A DNA stretch of 33,685 bases from assembly GCA_003615045.1 (NCBI GenBank), contig ML014307.1, positions 1 to 33,685 on the forward strand, written 5' to 3'. Source of the DNA: Caulochytrium protostelioides (lineage: Eukaryota; Chytridiomycota; Caulochytriomycetes; Caulochytriales; Caulochytriaceae). Position 1 is the stretch's first letter, and every line of letters begins with the position of its first letter. The position numbers were made by a program, and so were the translations under genes. Under the pieces are notes generated by a model. It was not told where the DNA came from. It ran no database searches and saw nothing but the letters and a program-made list of their open reading frames with translations. Shown one piece after another: positions 9,635 to 19,200 of this stretch.

Positions 9635-10987
9635 CGTGAAGCGAGGGACCGATCGACGGGCGGGGGGTGTCAGAGATATCAATCGCGAATAGAGAGAGGA
9701 CCAACGGAACCAGGATCGCCGTTCTGTGGATGGATTCGTTGATAGGTAAGTAGACTCGTCGTAGGTTTGGAAACACGGCAATCGTCAAATTCCATCATCA
9801 TTCCATCATGAACCCTCGCTAGAACGCGTCGGGCCGCTTCGGGCAGGCGACGAGAGGCCACGCATCACGCGCGCGCACACGCGCGAAGTAGCAGAACCCC
9901 CGTAGCTATCGCGCTGTCCTCGTCGCGCATTGCCGAGCACCGGCGGTCGCGCATCGCACGCGTGACTGGCGCACGTTGGGGGCCACTGCCGATCAAGGGA
10001 TGCCGCTGCACGCCCAGGCGGCGGGAGATCGCTGGACCGGTCGGGCAACTTGGCGACTCGGCGACTGCGCCCCCCCGTCCGCCGCGTCGCGTCGCGCTGA
10101 TACAGAAAGCCCAGCGCGCGGCGACGCCCGCGGCGAAGGCGGGACGTGGCGCGGGCGCTCACCAGCATCACGGGCTTGGAAGCCGCCCTTGTCGCACGCA
10201 CGCTCTTGCGGAAACGGGTGTGCCTGCATTGACGGCGACGGCGGCGATGGCGACGGCGGCGGTGTCGGCGGCCGATGGCGGCGGCGGAAGGGTGGAACCA
10301 CCGGCGAAGGAGCCGGCTCCATCGTCCTACCCTAAGCCGCCGGAGGCCGCGCCGCTCCGCCGTGACGCGACATCCGCACTGCGCAGCACAGGGGACACCC
10401 ACACACCCACACACGCACACACACACGCGGTACGGCGGTGATCATGCCGGCACTAGTGCGACACGTGGTGCGACGGAGCTACCTGGCATCGCCATCGTTG
10501 GCGACGCGTGGCGTCGCGTGAGCTCCACCCACGTTTCCGCAACTACGCTCTCGGGGTCGGCGGTCCACGGCTCTTGTAAATCCCCACGGCGTCGCCCGGT
10601 TCGAAGCGTCCCATGATGTCAGAAATTGGCAGATCGCGGACGGTGAAACATACCCGATCTGTGCTTTCAAGTCTGGTCTGATGGAGTTCATTTTTTTTGG
10701 CAGCATCGATGGCCAAAGATGGACCGGCACGGGATCTTCTACGTTAGACAAGAACTAGATCTTTATACAAAGCGTCGTGGATGGGACTCGCCCATCGAGT
10801 CCCATCCCAACGGCCGTTCGTGATGTCGTCCAAAGCGTCGAGAGGCGCCCGGCCCAAGGCGGGTGACGGCCAACAAAATGCGCATCGATGGTATAGATGG
10901 GGGATACGGATGGCATACACGAATATAGGAAAGTCAGCGAAGCACGCCTTGGTCCCAGATGCCGTCACGTCCTGCAAACGCTCACGC
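9635..10987. other. intergenic between two minus-strand genes
   Basis: No gene is supported. It contains a GGC/GAC-rich simple repeat at about 10226-10290 and a CA-type microsatellite at about 10396-10433. The part nearest 9635 presumably holds the aminotransferase promoter, and the part nearest 10987 the NEDD1 3' end. The long plus-strand frame at 9962-10441 is low-complexity and unrelated to anything I know. Confidence 0.5.
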
Positions 10988-13198
10988 TCATCGGTACCGG
11001 CCCATCTGCTCCCGCAGCATCGCGTTTTCCAGCGTCAGCGAGCGCACCTGCTCGGCCAGCTCGCGCGCCGGCGCCGTCGCCATCTCCACCAGCGCCACCA
11101 TCTCCTCGCGCTGCCGCTGGAACTGGTCCAGCATATCGAGCTGGATGTTCTGCAGATCCTGCCGCAAGTCGTGCCGGAGCGCGTCGAGCGAGTCCTGCAG
11201 CATCGCGTCCAGCACGCGGTACTGCAGCCGCGGGGCGGGCGACGCCGCCGCCATGGCGGCCGTGATGGGCGTCGTCGGCGACAACGGGTCCGCGAGGCCG
11301 CGGGTTGCCAACGGTCGGGTCTGCGGCGCCGGTCCTTCAGAAGCTCCGTTCGACGGGGCTGCCGCTGGGTCGTCGCGATGGGGACCGCCATGCGTGACCG
11401 GGCCGGGCAGGAGCGGTCGGTCGCTCGCCACTGCAGCCGTCGGCGACGGCGCGGGGATTTCGTGGCGGCCAGACGCGGTGTCGTGGCCGCGGTGCAGCGC
11501 CGTCAAGGGGGGTTTGGCGGCGCGCGGCGTCGGATCGTCGTCGTCATCATCCTCGTTACCGTCATGGATCGTAATGGGTCGATGGACGCTTCCAGTCGGC
11601 GTCGCGGCTGCCGTTGGTCGAGCCAGCGCCGATGCGTCGGTGCTGGGCGAAGAGGCGACGGGACGTCGCGACGTGGATGCAGGCCGCAGCGACGGGTGGT
11701 CGTCGTCTCCGGTCGGGCTCTCCCCGCCACTCGTGCGCCCAGGGGGCGCCGGGGCCGTCAGGTTCTCGGCCGAGGAGGCGGCGCTGCTGAGGGGCAGCGA
11801 GGCGGTCGACGCGGTAGTCGATGTGCCGTGGACGCTGGACCGCGGCGTCGCGCGAGCGGCAAAGAAGGCATGGCGCTGCAGTACCGAGTGCGGCGAGGGC
11901 GAGCGATGGCCGGAGCCGTTCCCCGACGCCGGCCGGCCCCAGCCGTGCGGCGGTGAAGCCCCGTCGGCCTCGTGCGCCGGGTTCGCGGCGGCCGGGCTGC
12001 CGGAGACGGACCACGCCGCGCCGGCGTGGCATCCCGTCTCGCGGGGCGTCGGGTTCTCAATGAGCAGTGCGGGCGGAGAGGACGCGGGGGGCGGAGCGAT
12101 GCGGGCGGCCGTGGCGGCCGCGAGATGGAGCGACGCAGACACTTGGGTCTCCTTGGCGACGATGCCCGTGGCGGCAGTGAGCGGCGGCGCGGCCATCCAA
12201 AACGGCGGCTGGAAGGCGAGCGCGGTCACGGGTCCGCGGTGCGCCGGCATCTCCGCCGCAATGCGGTGCATGCGGATATCATAGAACAGCACCGTGCCGG
12301 CATCGGTACCGATGGCGACCTGGGTCGCGTCGCTGACGGCAATCCGGGTCGGCATCGCGTCCAGCACGAGCCGATTGATGCGGCGGCCCTGGGAGAGCAC
12401 GCTCTGAAGCACGAGAGAGCGGTCCTCGCCGATCGTGAACAGCAGGTGCTTATTGCACGGCGCACACGCCAGATCGGTCACGGCGCCGTCATGGACGCGA
12501 CGGCGCAGCCACGCGGGACTCTGCTGGCGGTGCAGGTCCCAGGCAAACACGCTGCCGTCCTCGCCGGCGCCCATCAGCCAGGATCGCTTAAAGGGGTAGA
12601 ACTGCAGCCCCGCGACGCGGCTCGGCGACGCCGGCACGAGCGGTACCGTGGTGGCCGTTTCGACCGAGAACATGGTGCAGGCGCCGTGGACGCCGCCGGC
12701 CGCGACGCGCGATGCGTCGGCATTGGCGCACAGCACGGTGATCGGGCCGGGCGCGTGCGTGAGCGAGGGTTCGAACTGCCGCCGCGCGCAGTCGTACCGG
12801 TACAGCGTGCCCGACTGGCTGCCGAGATAGAGCCGCTGGGCCGTGTCGCCGTGGCCAAACAGCGCCGTCGTCCATGGATCGGGCCGCACGCCGCGGCTGG
12901 CGGCGTCGGCAGCGATGCCGGCGTCCGGCGCCTGGGCCGCGGCGGGGCTCGGCGCGAGGATGTCGGTGCGCTGGCCCGAGGGCCGGTAGAGATGGGCGCC
13001 GGTGTCCGCGCCGACGGTGGCGATGCGCTCGCCGTCGGCGCTGAGTGCGAGCGCGGCGACGGCGCGGCGCTCGGCGGGCAGGGCCTCGGGCAGGGCGGTG
13101 GACACGGTGCCGCCGGGGGTGTCCGACACGGACCACGCGCGGACGTCCGCCGACGCCGACCACAGACGGAAGGTCGCCGCCGGCGCCGCGGCGTTCAT
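10988..13198 (-). CDS. NEDD1: NEDD1/GCP-WD-like gamma-tubulin recruitment factor
   Basis: The 736-residue protein has three parts. Residues 1 to about 345 are WD40-like blades (for example GEDGSVFAWDL, HDGAVTDLACAP, GTDAGTVLFYDIR, HRGPVTALAFQP). Residues about 346-655 are Pro/Ser/Ala-rich and look disordered. The C-terminal 80 residues form a helical/coiled-coil segment (LQDSLDALRHDLRQDLQNIQ, LDMLDQFQRQREEMVALVEM) that closely resembles the C-terminus of NEDD1, which recruits the gamma-tubulin ring complex to centrosomes and spindles. The combination of WD40 domain plus this tail is specific to NEDD1. The start at 13198 is the first ATG that leads directly into the propeller; an upstream in-frame extension reads as Arg-rich noise. 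The gene is divergent from the 14399 gene. A homologue would fit an organism with centriolar microtubule-organising centres. Confidence 0.85.
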   Translation of the reverse strand: MNAAAPAATFRLWSASADVRAWSVSDTPGGTVSTALPEALPAERRAVAALALSADGERIATVGADTGAHLYRPSGQRTDILAPSPAAAQAPDAGIAADAASRGVRPDPWTTALFGHGDTAQRLYLGSQSGTLYRYDCARRQFEPSLTHAPGPITVLCANADASRVAAGGVHGACTMFSVETATTVPLVPASPSRVAGLQFYPFKRSWLMGAGEDGSVFAWDLHRQQSPAWLRRRVHDGAVTDLACAPCNKHLLFTIGEDRSLVLQSVLSQGRRINRLVLDAMPTRIAVSDATQVAIGTDAGTVLFYDIRMHRIAAEMPAHRGPVTALAFQPPFWMAAPPLTAATGIVAKETQVSASLHLAAATAARIAPPPASSPPALLIENPTPRETGCHAGAAWSVSGSPAAANPAHEADGASPPHGWGRPASGNGSGHRSPSPHSVLQRHAFFAARATPRSSVHGTSTTASTASLPLSSAASSAENLTAPAPPGRTSGGESPTGDDDHPSLRPASTSRRPVASSPSTDASALARPTAAATPTGSVHRPITIHDGNEDDDDDDPTPRAAKPPLTALHRGHDTASGRHEIPAPSPTAAVASDRPLLPGPVTHGGPHRDDPAAAPSNGASEGPAPQTRPLATRGLADPLSPTTPITAAMAAASPAPRLQYRVLDAMLQDSLDALRHDLRQDLQNIQLDMLDQFQRQREEMVALVEMATAPARELAEQVRSLTLENAMLREQMGRYR

Positions 13199-14398
13199 CG
13201 CGGTCCGTGACGGCAGGACAGCAGTCGAGGAGCCTTCCCTGATCGCCGGTGACCCGCGGCGCCGTCGATCGTCGGCGCGTCGGCGTCGGCGCACAGCGAG
13301 CGGAGTCGGAGAAGCGGCGTGAGGGGCGAGCGGCTGAGGCGAGCGGCCGAGGCGGGATCGGCTGAGGCGAGATCGGCGTCCGCCACATACACGCCGCAAG
13401 GGGCCACGCGTCGGCCGCCGCGTTCAGGCATCGGCACGGAGACAGCGGACGACCGAGGGCGATCGCTGCGCAGGTCGGAGTCCCGTCCAGCCGTCCCGAC
13501 GTCACGGTCGTCGGAGGCTTGTTGCTTGCTTGGCCCGGACTTCTGGAGGGCGGCCCGTAGGGTGCAGGAACTCGGTCGACCGACGGTGGCGGTCGTTGTC
13601 GTTGTCGTTATCGGTGTTACGATCCGCCGGCATGGCTGCGCCTCTTGCATGGCTGCGCCTCTTGCATGGCTGCGCCCCTGGCATGGCTGCGCCCCTGGCA
13701 TGGCTGCGCCACCCGTCCTTGGGAGATGAGTTCGTAGCGAGTTCATAGGTCGGGGTGGTGTGGCGCAGCACGGCCGTGCGGGACCCGCGATCCGGTCCGC
13801 ACCCGTGTCGCGGCCCAGCCTCGGCGTGCTCGACGCGCCGCCGCGTGTGCCGCGCTTTCACCGCCGCAAGCTGATCCGCCGTCGAGGACCCGCTTGAGAG
13901 GCCACGGCGGAGCCTTCTCCGCTCTCGCCACACGCGCATGCAACGCAGGATCCCCGGCCATCCCGCCAGGCGACCCGTGCCACGCCCACGGCACGCGTGA
14001 GTCTACCTTCTCGTGACCCCTTCCGCGGTGAGGGCGTTCACTTCCTCGCGAGACGTCCGACGACGGCGTCGACGGCACTCGACGTTTCCCTGGCTCGGCT
14101 CGCGCCTGAGCCGCGAGTGCCACTCGTCGCAACCGCGTCGCATCGCATCGTCGACCTCTGCGATTCCCGGATCACTCGCCGCATCCTGTCTCCTGTCGCC
14201 TGTCGCCTGCATCCTGCATCCCGTCTCCCGTATTTGGTAGCCTTCACCCCGCAGCCCGCATTCAGCTGGTCGCCGCTCGCAGCGCTGCGTTTCCCTTTCC
14301 CTTGCGCACGCACCCTCGGCACCAGCAAGGCGGCGGCTCGGGCAGAGAGACCGACCGAGAAAGAGCGCGTGCTCGCGCGCGTGTGGGCACTGCCAACC
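13199..14398. other. divergent promoter region
   Basis: This 1.2 kb stretch separates the NEDD1 start (minus) from the 14399 gene (plus) and should hold both promoters. It contains the 17-base tandem array described separately and a cctgtctcctgtcgcctgtcgcctgcat-type pyrimidine-rich direct repeat near 14188-14220. Open frames extend through it on both strands but have no ATG at their start and no recognisable content. Confidence 0.5.
13631..13711. repeat. tandem 17-bp minisatellite (about 4.8 copies)
   Basis: The unit catggctgcgcctcttg is repeated head to tail. Two copies end in cctcttg, two end in cccctgg, and a final partial copy follows. The period of 17 is not a multiple of three, which argues against a coding role. 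It lies within the divergent intergenic region, about 430 bases upstream of the NEDD1 start codon. Confidence 0.85.
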
Positions 14399-17300
14399 AT
14401 GCCGGCGGCGCACCCCCGGTCGCCGACGGGCACGCCGCGCGCCGCGGCCGCTCCGCACCGGCAACATGATCCGCATGACCCGCCTGACTCGTCTGGCCCG
14501 CCGAGCCCGCAAGCCTACCGCCACGCCATCGAGGCGTCCCTGACCGACCACTTGCGCCACGGGATCCGTGCCGATGCGCTGCGCCAGTGGTATACCTCCC
14601 ACCGGGCCGCGATCGCGCGCCAGGTCCCGGTCGACCAGCTGGGCCGCATGGCGCAGCGACTGCACGACGCGACGCGCGCCCATCCAGACCGCCGTATGCG
14701 CACCGCCGCTGCCGTGCTCCGGCTCGAGCTCGTCCTCGACGCGGTCCGCGCGACCAGCGGCGCCGCGGCGCGCGTGCCCCATCCCGCCGTCGCGCCGCTC
14801 GCGACCGCCGCCCTCGCCCAGCTGCTGCCGTTGCATCCCGACGTCGTCGCCGACGCCGACGTCCAGGACGCCGCCGCCGCCCTCGTCAGCGTGTTCCCGC
14901 AGGACGCGTCCGTCAAAACCCTCTATCTGCGGCTGCTGCTCGCCGGCGGCCGTCCGGACGTCGCGTGGGTCTTTTTCGAGACGCAGGCCGAACAAGCGCA
15001 TGACGCGATCTGGTACCGCACCGTGCTCACCGTGTGGGACCCGCTCACCGTCGGCCATCGCCGCGCACTCGATGCTCTGCTTGCGCATACTCACGCGGCC
15101 TCGGGTCCCCGGGGCGCAAGCCATGCGTTAGCCCCGCGGCCGTCGCTCGGCTCGCCGTCAGCGAGCGACGATCCGGACGCGGCTTCCGGGACGTCCGCCT
15201 CCTCGGCCGACGGCGCGACGCGGCTGCCGGTGATGGCGCGTCTCTACGAGCTGTTCCTGCACTTTATGGTGCGGTATCACTGCTGCGCAGCCATGTTGCA
15301 TCAAACGGACGACGAGGACGATGCTGATGATGACGATGACGATGACGATGACGATGGGTCGTTGACGAGTGATGTGCCGAGTGACGACGAGACGTCAATC
15401 TCGCAGCTCCCGACCAGCTTTGACCAGCTGTTGGCGCGGCTCGAAAAAATGCACAGCAACTCGGACATGTTCCTGCCGCTGGCCTCGCCGCAACTCACCG
15501 CGTGGTGGATCGCTACACGGCAGGAAATGCACGCGCACCTCCGCTTGCTCACTGCCGGCCGCGCCTGCGTCGAGGCTACACTGGCCTCGCATGAGAACGA
15601 GCCCAAGGACGTGGTCGAGTGGCTCCAGGAAGCCCACCAAGCCCTCAGTCTCGTGCTGTCCTATCGCCATGAGCGTGTCTCGACGCTTTCGGCGCCCGCA
15701 TCATCGGCCGCGTATCCCAGCGCGACTGCAGACGCAGACGCGGCCTCGGCCTCGCCGACAGACGACACCATGACGTGGCACGTCTACCAGGCCAAGCTCG
15801 CCCACATGCTGTTGCTGGCCGCCAACGTCCGTCTCAACCGCGCGACCCAACTCGCATCCGCGCTGTCGCTGCGGTTGCCGACCTCCTTGCTCGTCCATGA
15901 CAGTGGCGACGAGCGGCCCGCGGCATTGGCGCTCGTGCCGCCGCATCGGCGCGCCGCGGCGTCCGTGACGCCGATGCGAATCCCGCTGAGTGCCTGCTTG
16001 ACGCCTTACATGGATCCGCGCGACGCCGCGGCTTTCCGACGCTGGTCCAAGGACGTTCTGCCGGCGCCGTCGGGGCCCTACCATGAAGCGGCGGCCCTCT
16101 GTCTGCCCGATCTGTCGTTCGCGCTGATCGCCTGTCTTCAGCGCTCGGTCACTCTGACGAGCCGGAGCTCCTGGGACGCCTATCTGCAGTCACTCTTCCC
16201 CGACCTGCCCAACCTGCACCACATCACCTCGCAGGGCCACGACTGCGCTCTGGCGGACATTCGGGCCCTCGTGGTACTGACCATCGCGGAAGCCATGGCC
16301 AGTATGGCCCCCGATGCGGCGGAGACGGGCCCCGATGCGGCATCTTCGGCGTCCGCAGCATCGCGTGGCCATGTTCTCTTCCACCTGCCGTGGCCCGAGC
16401 ATGGGGTGGGCTCTGAGATCAGGGAAGCGCGCACGCCGCCCGCCACCCTGGGCGGCCGCGGCGTCTCTGCGCTCTCCGCTAACGAGGCGCCGCGCAGCGC
16501 CGCACTGTCGGTCGCGCTCGCCCAGTCCAAGCTGGCGCCCAGGATGGTCGAAGTCTACATGGCGATCGCGACAGGCCAGTGGCAGCCACCCGCTCGCCAC
16601 GTGCGGCTCTGGCATCACCTGCTGGCGCACTATGCGCGCGTGCCCGCCTTGAACTTTGCCACGGAGGAGATGCTGGAGCCCGACGCGTTTGCCCAGGCCA
16701 TGCTCGAGCTGCGCGGGTCGGTGCTCGCGCGGCACCTCAGCCAGTCGCAGCGCTTCGCCCAGTTTTTGGTGATGGGTCTGTGGCATGCCGACGGCGCCCT
16801 CGTGCATCGCCAGGACACGCCGAGCGATGCCCTGCGCTTCCTGCAGATGGCGCAGCAGACGCGGCCGCCCCTGATTGACCCACGCCCTGAGGCCGTCGAC
16901 CGCGGGACCCCGGCGCTGTTCCCGCACCTGACGCGGCTCGTCAGCCAGTGGGATACGACGGAAGAACGCATCGCCCAGCTGATCAGCTCCCTCAATGTGC
17001 CGCCCATCCCGACGGCGACGGCCTCCGCCTTGGTGTCGGCCGCTGGACCGGCCGCCGCGCCTCCGCCGCCCCGTCTCCCCTTCCTCGGCCCGTCCGCGAA
17101 GCCCCGTCCACCCGTCGGCTCGCGCTTTTCAGGCAAAATCGGAGACAGCGACCGCGTGTCGCGCCGGGAGTCCGGGGGGACCCCCAGCGCACCTTCCAGC
17201 CCGACCCGCGCCAGCGCGCCTGCTGACGGCGACGACCTGGGCGTTCCCGACACGAGCCTCATGTCGGCATCCGCGCGGTCCTACGCGGCGCACGGCGACG

Positions 17301-18124
17301 ACGCCGCCGAGGCCCGCGCCTCGCGGCCGCTCGCAGGCGAGTCGCGCCTCGCCGCCCGCCGCCGCCTGTCCTCGATCGACGTCGCTTCGGTCGCCTCGCC
17401 GGGCCATCTCGACCCCGATCGGTCGCTGCTGGACCGCGCGGTCGTCCGCTCGCCGCCGCGAGCGGCGCTGGCCTTGTTCCGCGAGCCGTCGCCTACGCGG
17501 TTGACCGCATCGCAGCACAACGCCAGCCCGCTGCAGGAGGGCCGCGACTATATTGGTCGCCACGCCCACGCAGGGGACCGCCTCCACGTGGACGACCGGC
17601 ACGGTCGGCTGCTGGCGCTCGTCCGGCGGTACCAAGTCACTCCGGTCCAGCTCGATGTACCGACACCCGCGCTTCGAAAACCGGTGTCGCCGAGCCGCGA
17701 GCGCCACGGCGAGTCGAGCGACGCGCCCTCGGTGCCGGCGACGCCGCGGGAACGCCGCACGTCGCGCAGCGCGCTCAGTGTTCCGCCGCGGTCGCCAGCC
17801 GCTTCTCCGTCGCCGTGGCCGGGCGCCGCCCCTCCCGAACCGGAGTCGGCGGTCCGTCGTCCGCTGTTCGGCACGAGCGCCGCTGCACGCGGACTGCCAA
17901 AATCCTTCGATCTCCTTCCTTTGGCCTCGACCTCTTTCGCTACGTCCGCCGCCCCCGTACTGTCGGGGATCCTGACCGGCCCGTCGCTCACGGCCGAACC
18001 GGCCGCGCTCGACCCGCGGGACTCATTGCCGGCAACCGCCCACGTGAAAGATTTCCATCAGCAGCGGCTCTCGCGGCATCTGGAAAAGCTCCGGCTGCTC
18101 CGCACGCAAGCGGTTTTCCCGTAG
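14399..18124 (+). CDS. large uncharacterised protein, helical core with disordered C-terminus
   Basis: A continuous 1241-codon frame starts at the first ATG (14399); codons further upstream in frame have no ATG. I do not recognise a family. Residues about 35-260 are Ala/Leu-rich and predicted helical (for example AVAPLATAALAQLLPLHPDV, KTLYLRLLLAGGRPDVAWVF), suggestive of a helical-repeat solenoid. Near residue 302 there is an acidic run (DDEDDADDDDDDDDDD) followed by a Ser/Asp stretch. Helical segments continue through about residue 880 (MVEVYMAIATGQW, RLWHHLLAHYARVPAL). Residues from about 890 to the end are Ser/Pro/Ala/Arg-rich and probably disordered, apart from a short block (LLALVRRYQVTPVQLDV) and a terminal helix (HQQRLSRHLEKLRLLR). 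The length and uninterrupted frame support a real gene. It could be a scaffold or nuclear-pore/trafficking type protein, but that is only a guess from architecture. Confidence 0.7.
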   Translation: MPAAHPRSPTGTPRAAAAPHRQHDPHDPPDSSGPPSPQAYRHAIEASLTDHLRHGIRADALRQWYTSHRAAIARQVPVDQLGRMAQRLHDATRAHPDRRMRTAAAVLRLELVLDAVRATSGAAARVPHPAVAPLATAALAQLLPLHPDVVADADVQDAAAALVSVFPQDASVKTLYLRLLLAGGRPDVAWVFFETQAEQAHDAIWYRTVLTVWDPLTVGHRRALDALLAHTHAASGPRGASHALAPRPSLGSPSASDDPDAASGTSASSADGATRLPVMARLYELFLHFMVRYHCCAAMLHQTDDEDDADDDDDDDDDDGSLTSDVPSDDETSISQLPTSFDQLLARLEKMHSNSDMFLPLASPQLTAWWIATRQEMHAHLRLLTAGRACVEATLASHENEPKDVVEWLQEAHQALSLVLSYRHERVSTLSAPASSAAYPSATADADAASASPTDDTMTWHVYQAKLAHMLLLAANVRLNRATQLASALSLRLPTSLLVHDSGDERPAALALVPPHRRAAASVTPMRIPLSACLTPYMDPRDAAAFRRWSKDVLPAPSGPYHEAAALCLPDLSFALIACLQRSVTLTSRSSWDAYLQSLFPDLPNLHHITSQGHDCALADIRALVVLTIAEAMASMAPDAAETGPDAASSASAASRGHVLFHLPWPEHGVGSEIREARTPPATLGGRGVSALSANEAPRSAALSVALAQSKLAPRMVEVYMAIATGQWQPPARHVRLWHHLLAHYARVPALNFATEEMLEPDAFAQAMLELRGSVLARHLSQSQRFAQFLVMGLWHADGALVHRQDTPSDALRFLQMAQQTRPPLIDPRPEAVDRGTPALFPHLTRLVSQWDTTEERIAQLISSLNVPPIPTATASALVSAAGPAAAPPPPRLPFLGPSAKPRPPVGSRFSGKIGDSDRVSRRESGGTPSAPSSPTRASAPADGDDLGVPDTSLMSASARSYAAHGDDAAEARASRPLAGESRLAARRRLSSIDVASVASPGHLDPDRSLLDRAVVRSPPRAALALFREPSPTRLTASQHNASPLQEGRDYIGRHAHAGDRLHVDDRHGRLLALVRRYQVTPVQLDVPTPALRKPVSPSRERHGESSDAPSVPATPRERRTSRSALSVPPRSPAASPSPWPGAAPPEPESAVRRPLFGTSAAARGLPKSFDLLPLASTSFATSAAPVLSGILTGPSLTAEPAALDPRDSLPATAHVKDFHQQRLSRHLEKLRLLRTQAVFP

Positions 18125-18230
18125 TCAGGGCGACAGGTGGAGCATGCGGTCATCGGCGGGCGTCATGACCTGATGCTGCAACGGCGATCCCTGATGGCGA
18201 TACGAACGATACCGGATAGGCAAGCTGTAA

Positions 18231-18352
18231 TTTTTTAACGAGCGAACCTGCTCGTGTATAAGGGAGGGCTAAGCGCTCCCTTGAGACGACCTAACGCGCA
18301 CGCCATGCCCTCCGTGGTGCCTCCCAGGGGTCCCCACCGAGGCCGCAGGGCA
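18231..18352 (+). repeat. left terminal inverted repeat of copy C
   Basis: This arm pairs with 19081-19200 in inverted orientation. Between gcgaacctgctcgtgtata and gagacgacc the two arms differ by an indel: this arm has the hairpin-capable gggagggctaagcgctccc, while the other has a shorter ttggtcctcct. Beyond that they match almost base for base through ccgaggccgc. Confidence 0.8.
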
Positions 18353-18480
18353 TTCGCTTCTTCTCTGGATGAGCTTACCTGGGCTGCAGCGGCGCTTGCC
18401 CGAGGTTGCGCCTTCGGTCTGACGGGTAAGGCCAGACAGCGTCGGAGGTTCAACGCGGCATTGAGATCGCGGTTCACAAA
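18240..18480 (-). ncRNA. candidate guide (omega) RNA region at the Fanzor right end
   Basis: In TnpB and Fanzor systems the guide RNA scaffold overlaps the 3' end of the nuclease gene and runs to the right end of the element, with the guide beyond it. Here the corresponding minus-strand interval follows the RDLNAALNLRR codons. It contains a conserved palindromic core (ggggacccc overlapping cccctgggg) and the hairpin gggagcgcttagccctccc near the edge, and it is kept in copies A, B and D. Transcription and folding are inferred, not shown. Confidence 0.35.
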
Positions 18481-19080
18481 CTTGCCGTTGATGACATCAC
18501 ATCACAGCAAGCATCGAACCATGATCCCCTGGCGCCGGCGTTGACCGCGGTTCAGGACAACATTCTTCTGAGCATATACCCGGATCGTGCGGACCCCGTC
18601 GACCGGCATCGGCCCGGTTGGGTGGGCGCTCGCCCAGGTGTTGCGGACCCGATTGACTCGTGTCGGCGCGGTCGAGCGGGCGCACGTCCGGGACGCGGGA
18701 ACGATCGGCACCTTCATCGGGACGGGTCCCGGGTTTTCACCCTGGTCAGGAAGTCATCCGTCCCGGCATGCACCTGGATCGTCCGGAACTCGTCGACCAG
18801 GACGGTGCGGAACCGCTGGGCGCACGCCTGATACGCTCGAGCGGTTGGAACCGAGATCTCCCCCTTGCCTTCGGGGATAAACGGATGCGCCATCAGCGAC
18901 CACGGGCGCCATCTCCGTGGCCGTCCCCTTGGCGACGCGGTTCACGAACTGGGCAAACACGCACTGCTTGCCGCTGTATAACCGCAGGCGCTGGCGTGCC
19001 CAGCGCGGTTTCAACAACTAGGCCCACAGCGGCGAGCCACACCTCTAGAAAGCGGTAGTGCGCGGCGAGCGTGACCCAAA

Positions 19081-19200
19081 ATGCGCGCGGCTTCGGTGGG
19101 GGACCCCTGGGGGGCACCACGGAGGGCATGGCGTGCGTGTTAGGTCGTCTCAAAGGAGGACCAATATACACGAGCAGGTTCGCAGGTTCGCGTCAAAAAA
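19081..19200 (-). repeat. right terminal inverted repeat of copy C
   Basis: This is the inverted partner of 18231-18352. It carries a small duplication of gcgaacctgc at its outer edge compared with the left arm. The same inner blocks are seen at the right ends of copies A, B and D, so the shared part belongs to the element family and not to host flanks. Confidence 0.8.

Larger units (their letters stand above)
18231..19200 (-). mobile_element. internally deleted Fanzor element with long inverted ends (copy C)
   Basis: About 970 bases are bounded by inverted repeats of about 120 bases (18231-18352 and 19081-19200). The repeats share gcgaacctgctcgtgtata, then gagacgacctaac, cgcacgccatgccctccg and ccccaggggtcc. 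Between them, on the minus strand, lies only the last part of a Fanzor coding region, from LAAHYRFLEVWLAA (just downstream of RuvC-I) to RDLNAALNLRR (RuvC-III). The N-terminal two thirds and RuvC-I are missing, joined at about 19070. It is thus a non-autonomous, MITE-like derivative that keeps both ends. Frames are broken, so no nuclease is expected. It sits between the 14399 gene and cysteinyl-tRNA synthetase. I could not identify a target-site duplication by eye; the outermost bases are T/A runs on both sides. Confidence 0.75.

Noticed and set aside
10597-10610. ggttcgaa resembling a tRNA B box
   Set aside because: The CC following the B-box core is missing, and no A box or cloverleaf could be drawn upstream.
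10781-13210. Long plus-strand ORFs (391, 441 and 412 codons) opposite NEDD1
   Set aside because: They are GC-driven shadows of the NEDD1 coding strand, Arg/Gly-rich and without recognisable motifs.
14003-15124. 373-codon minus-strand ORF
   Set aside because: It is antisense to the 14399 gene, low-complexity and Arg-rich, and no family is recognised.
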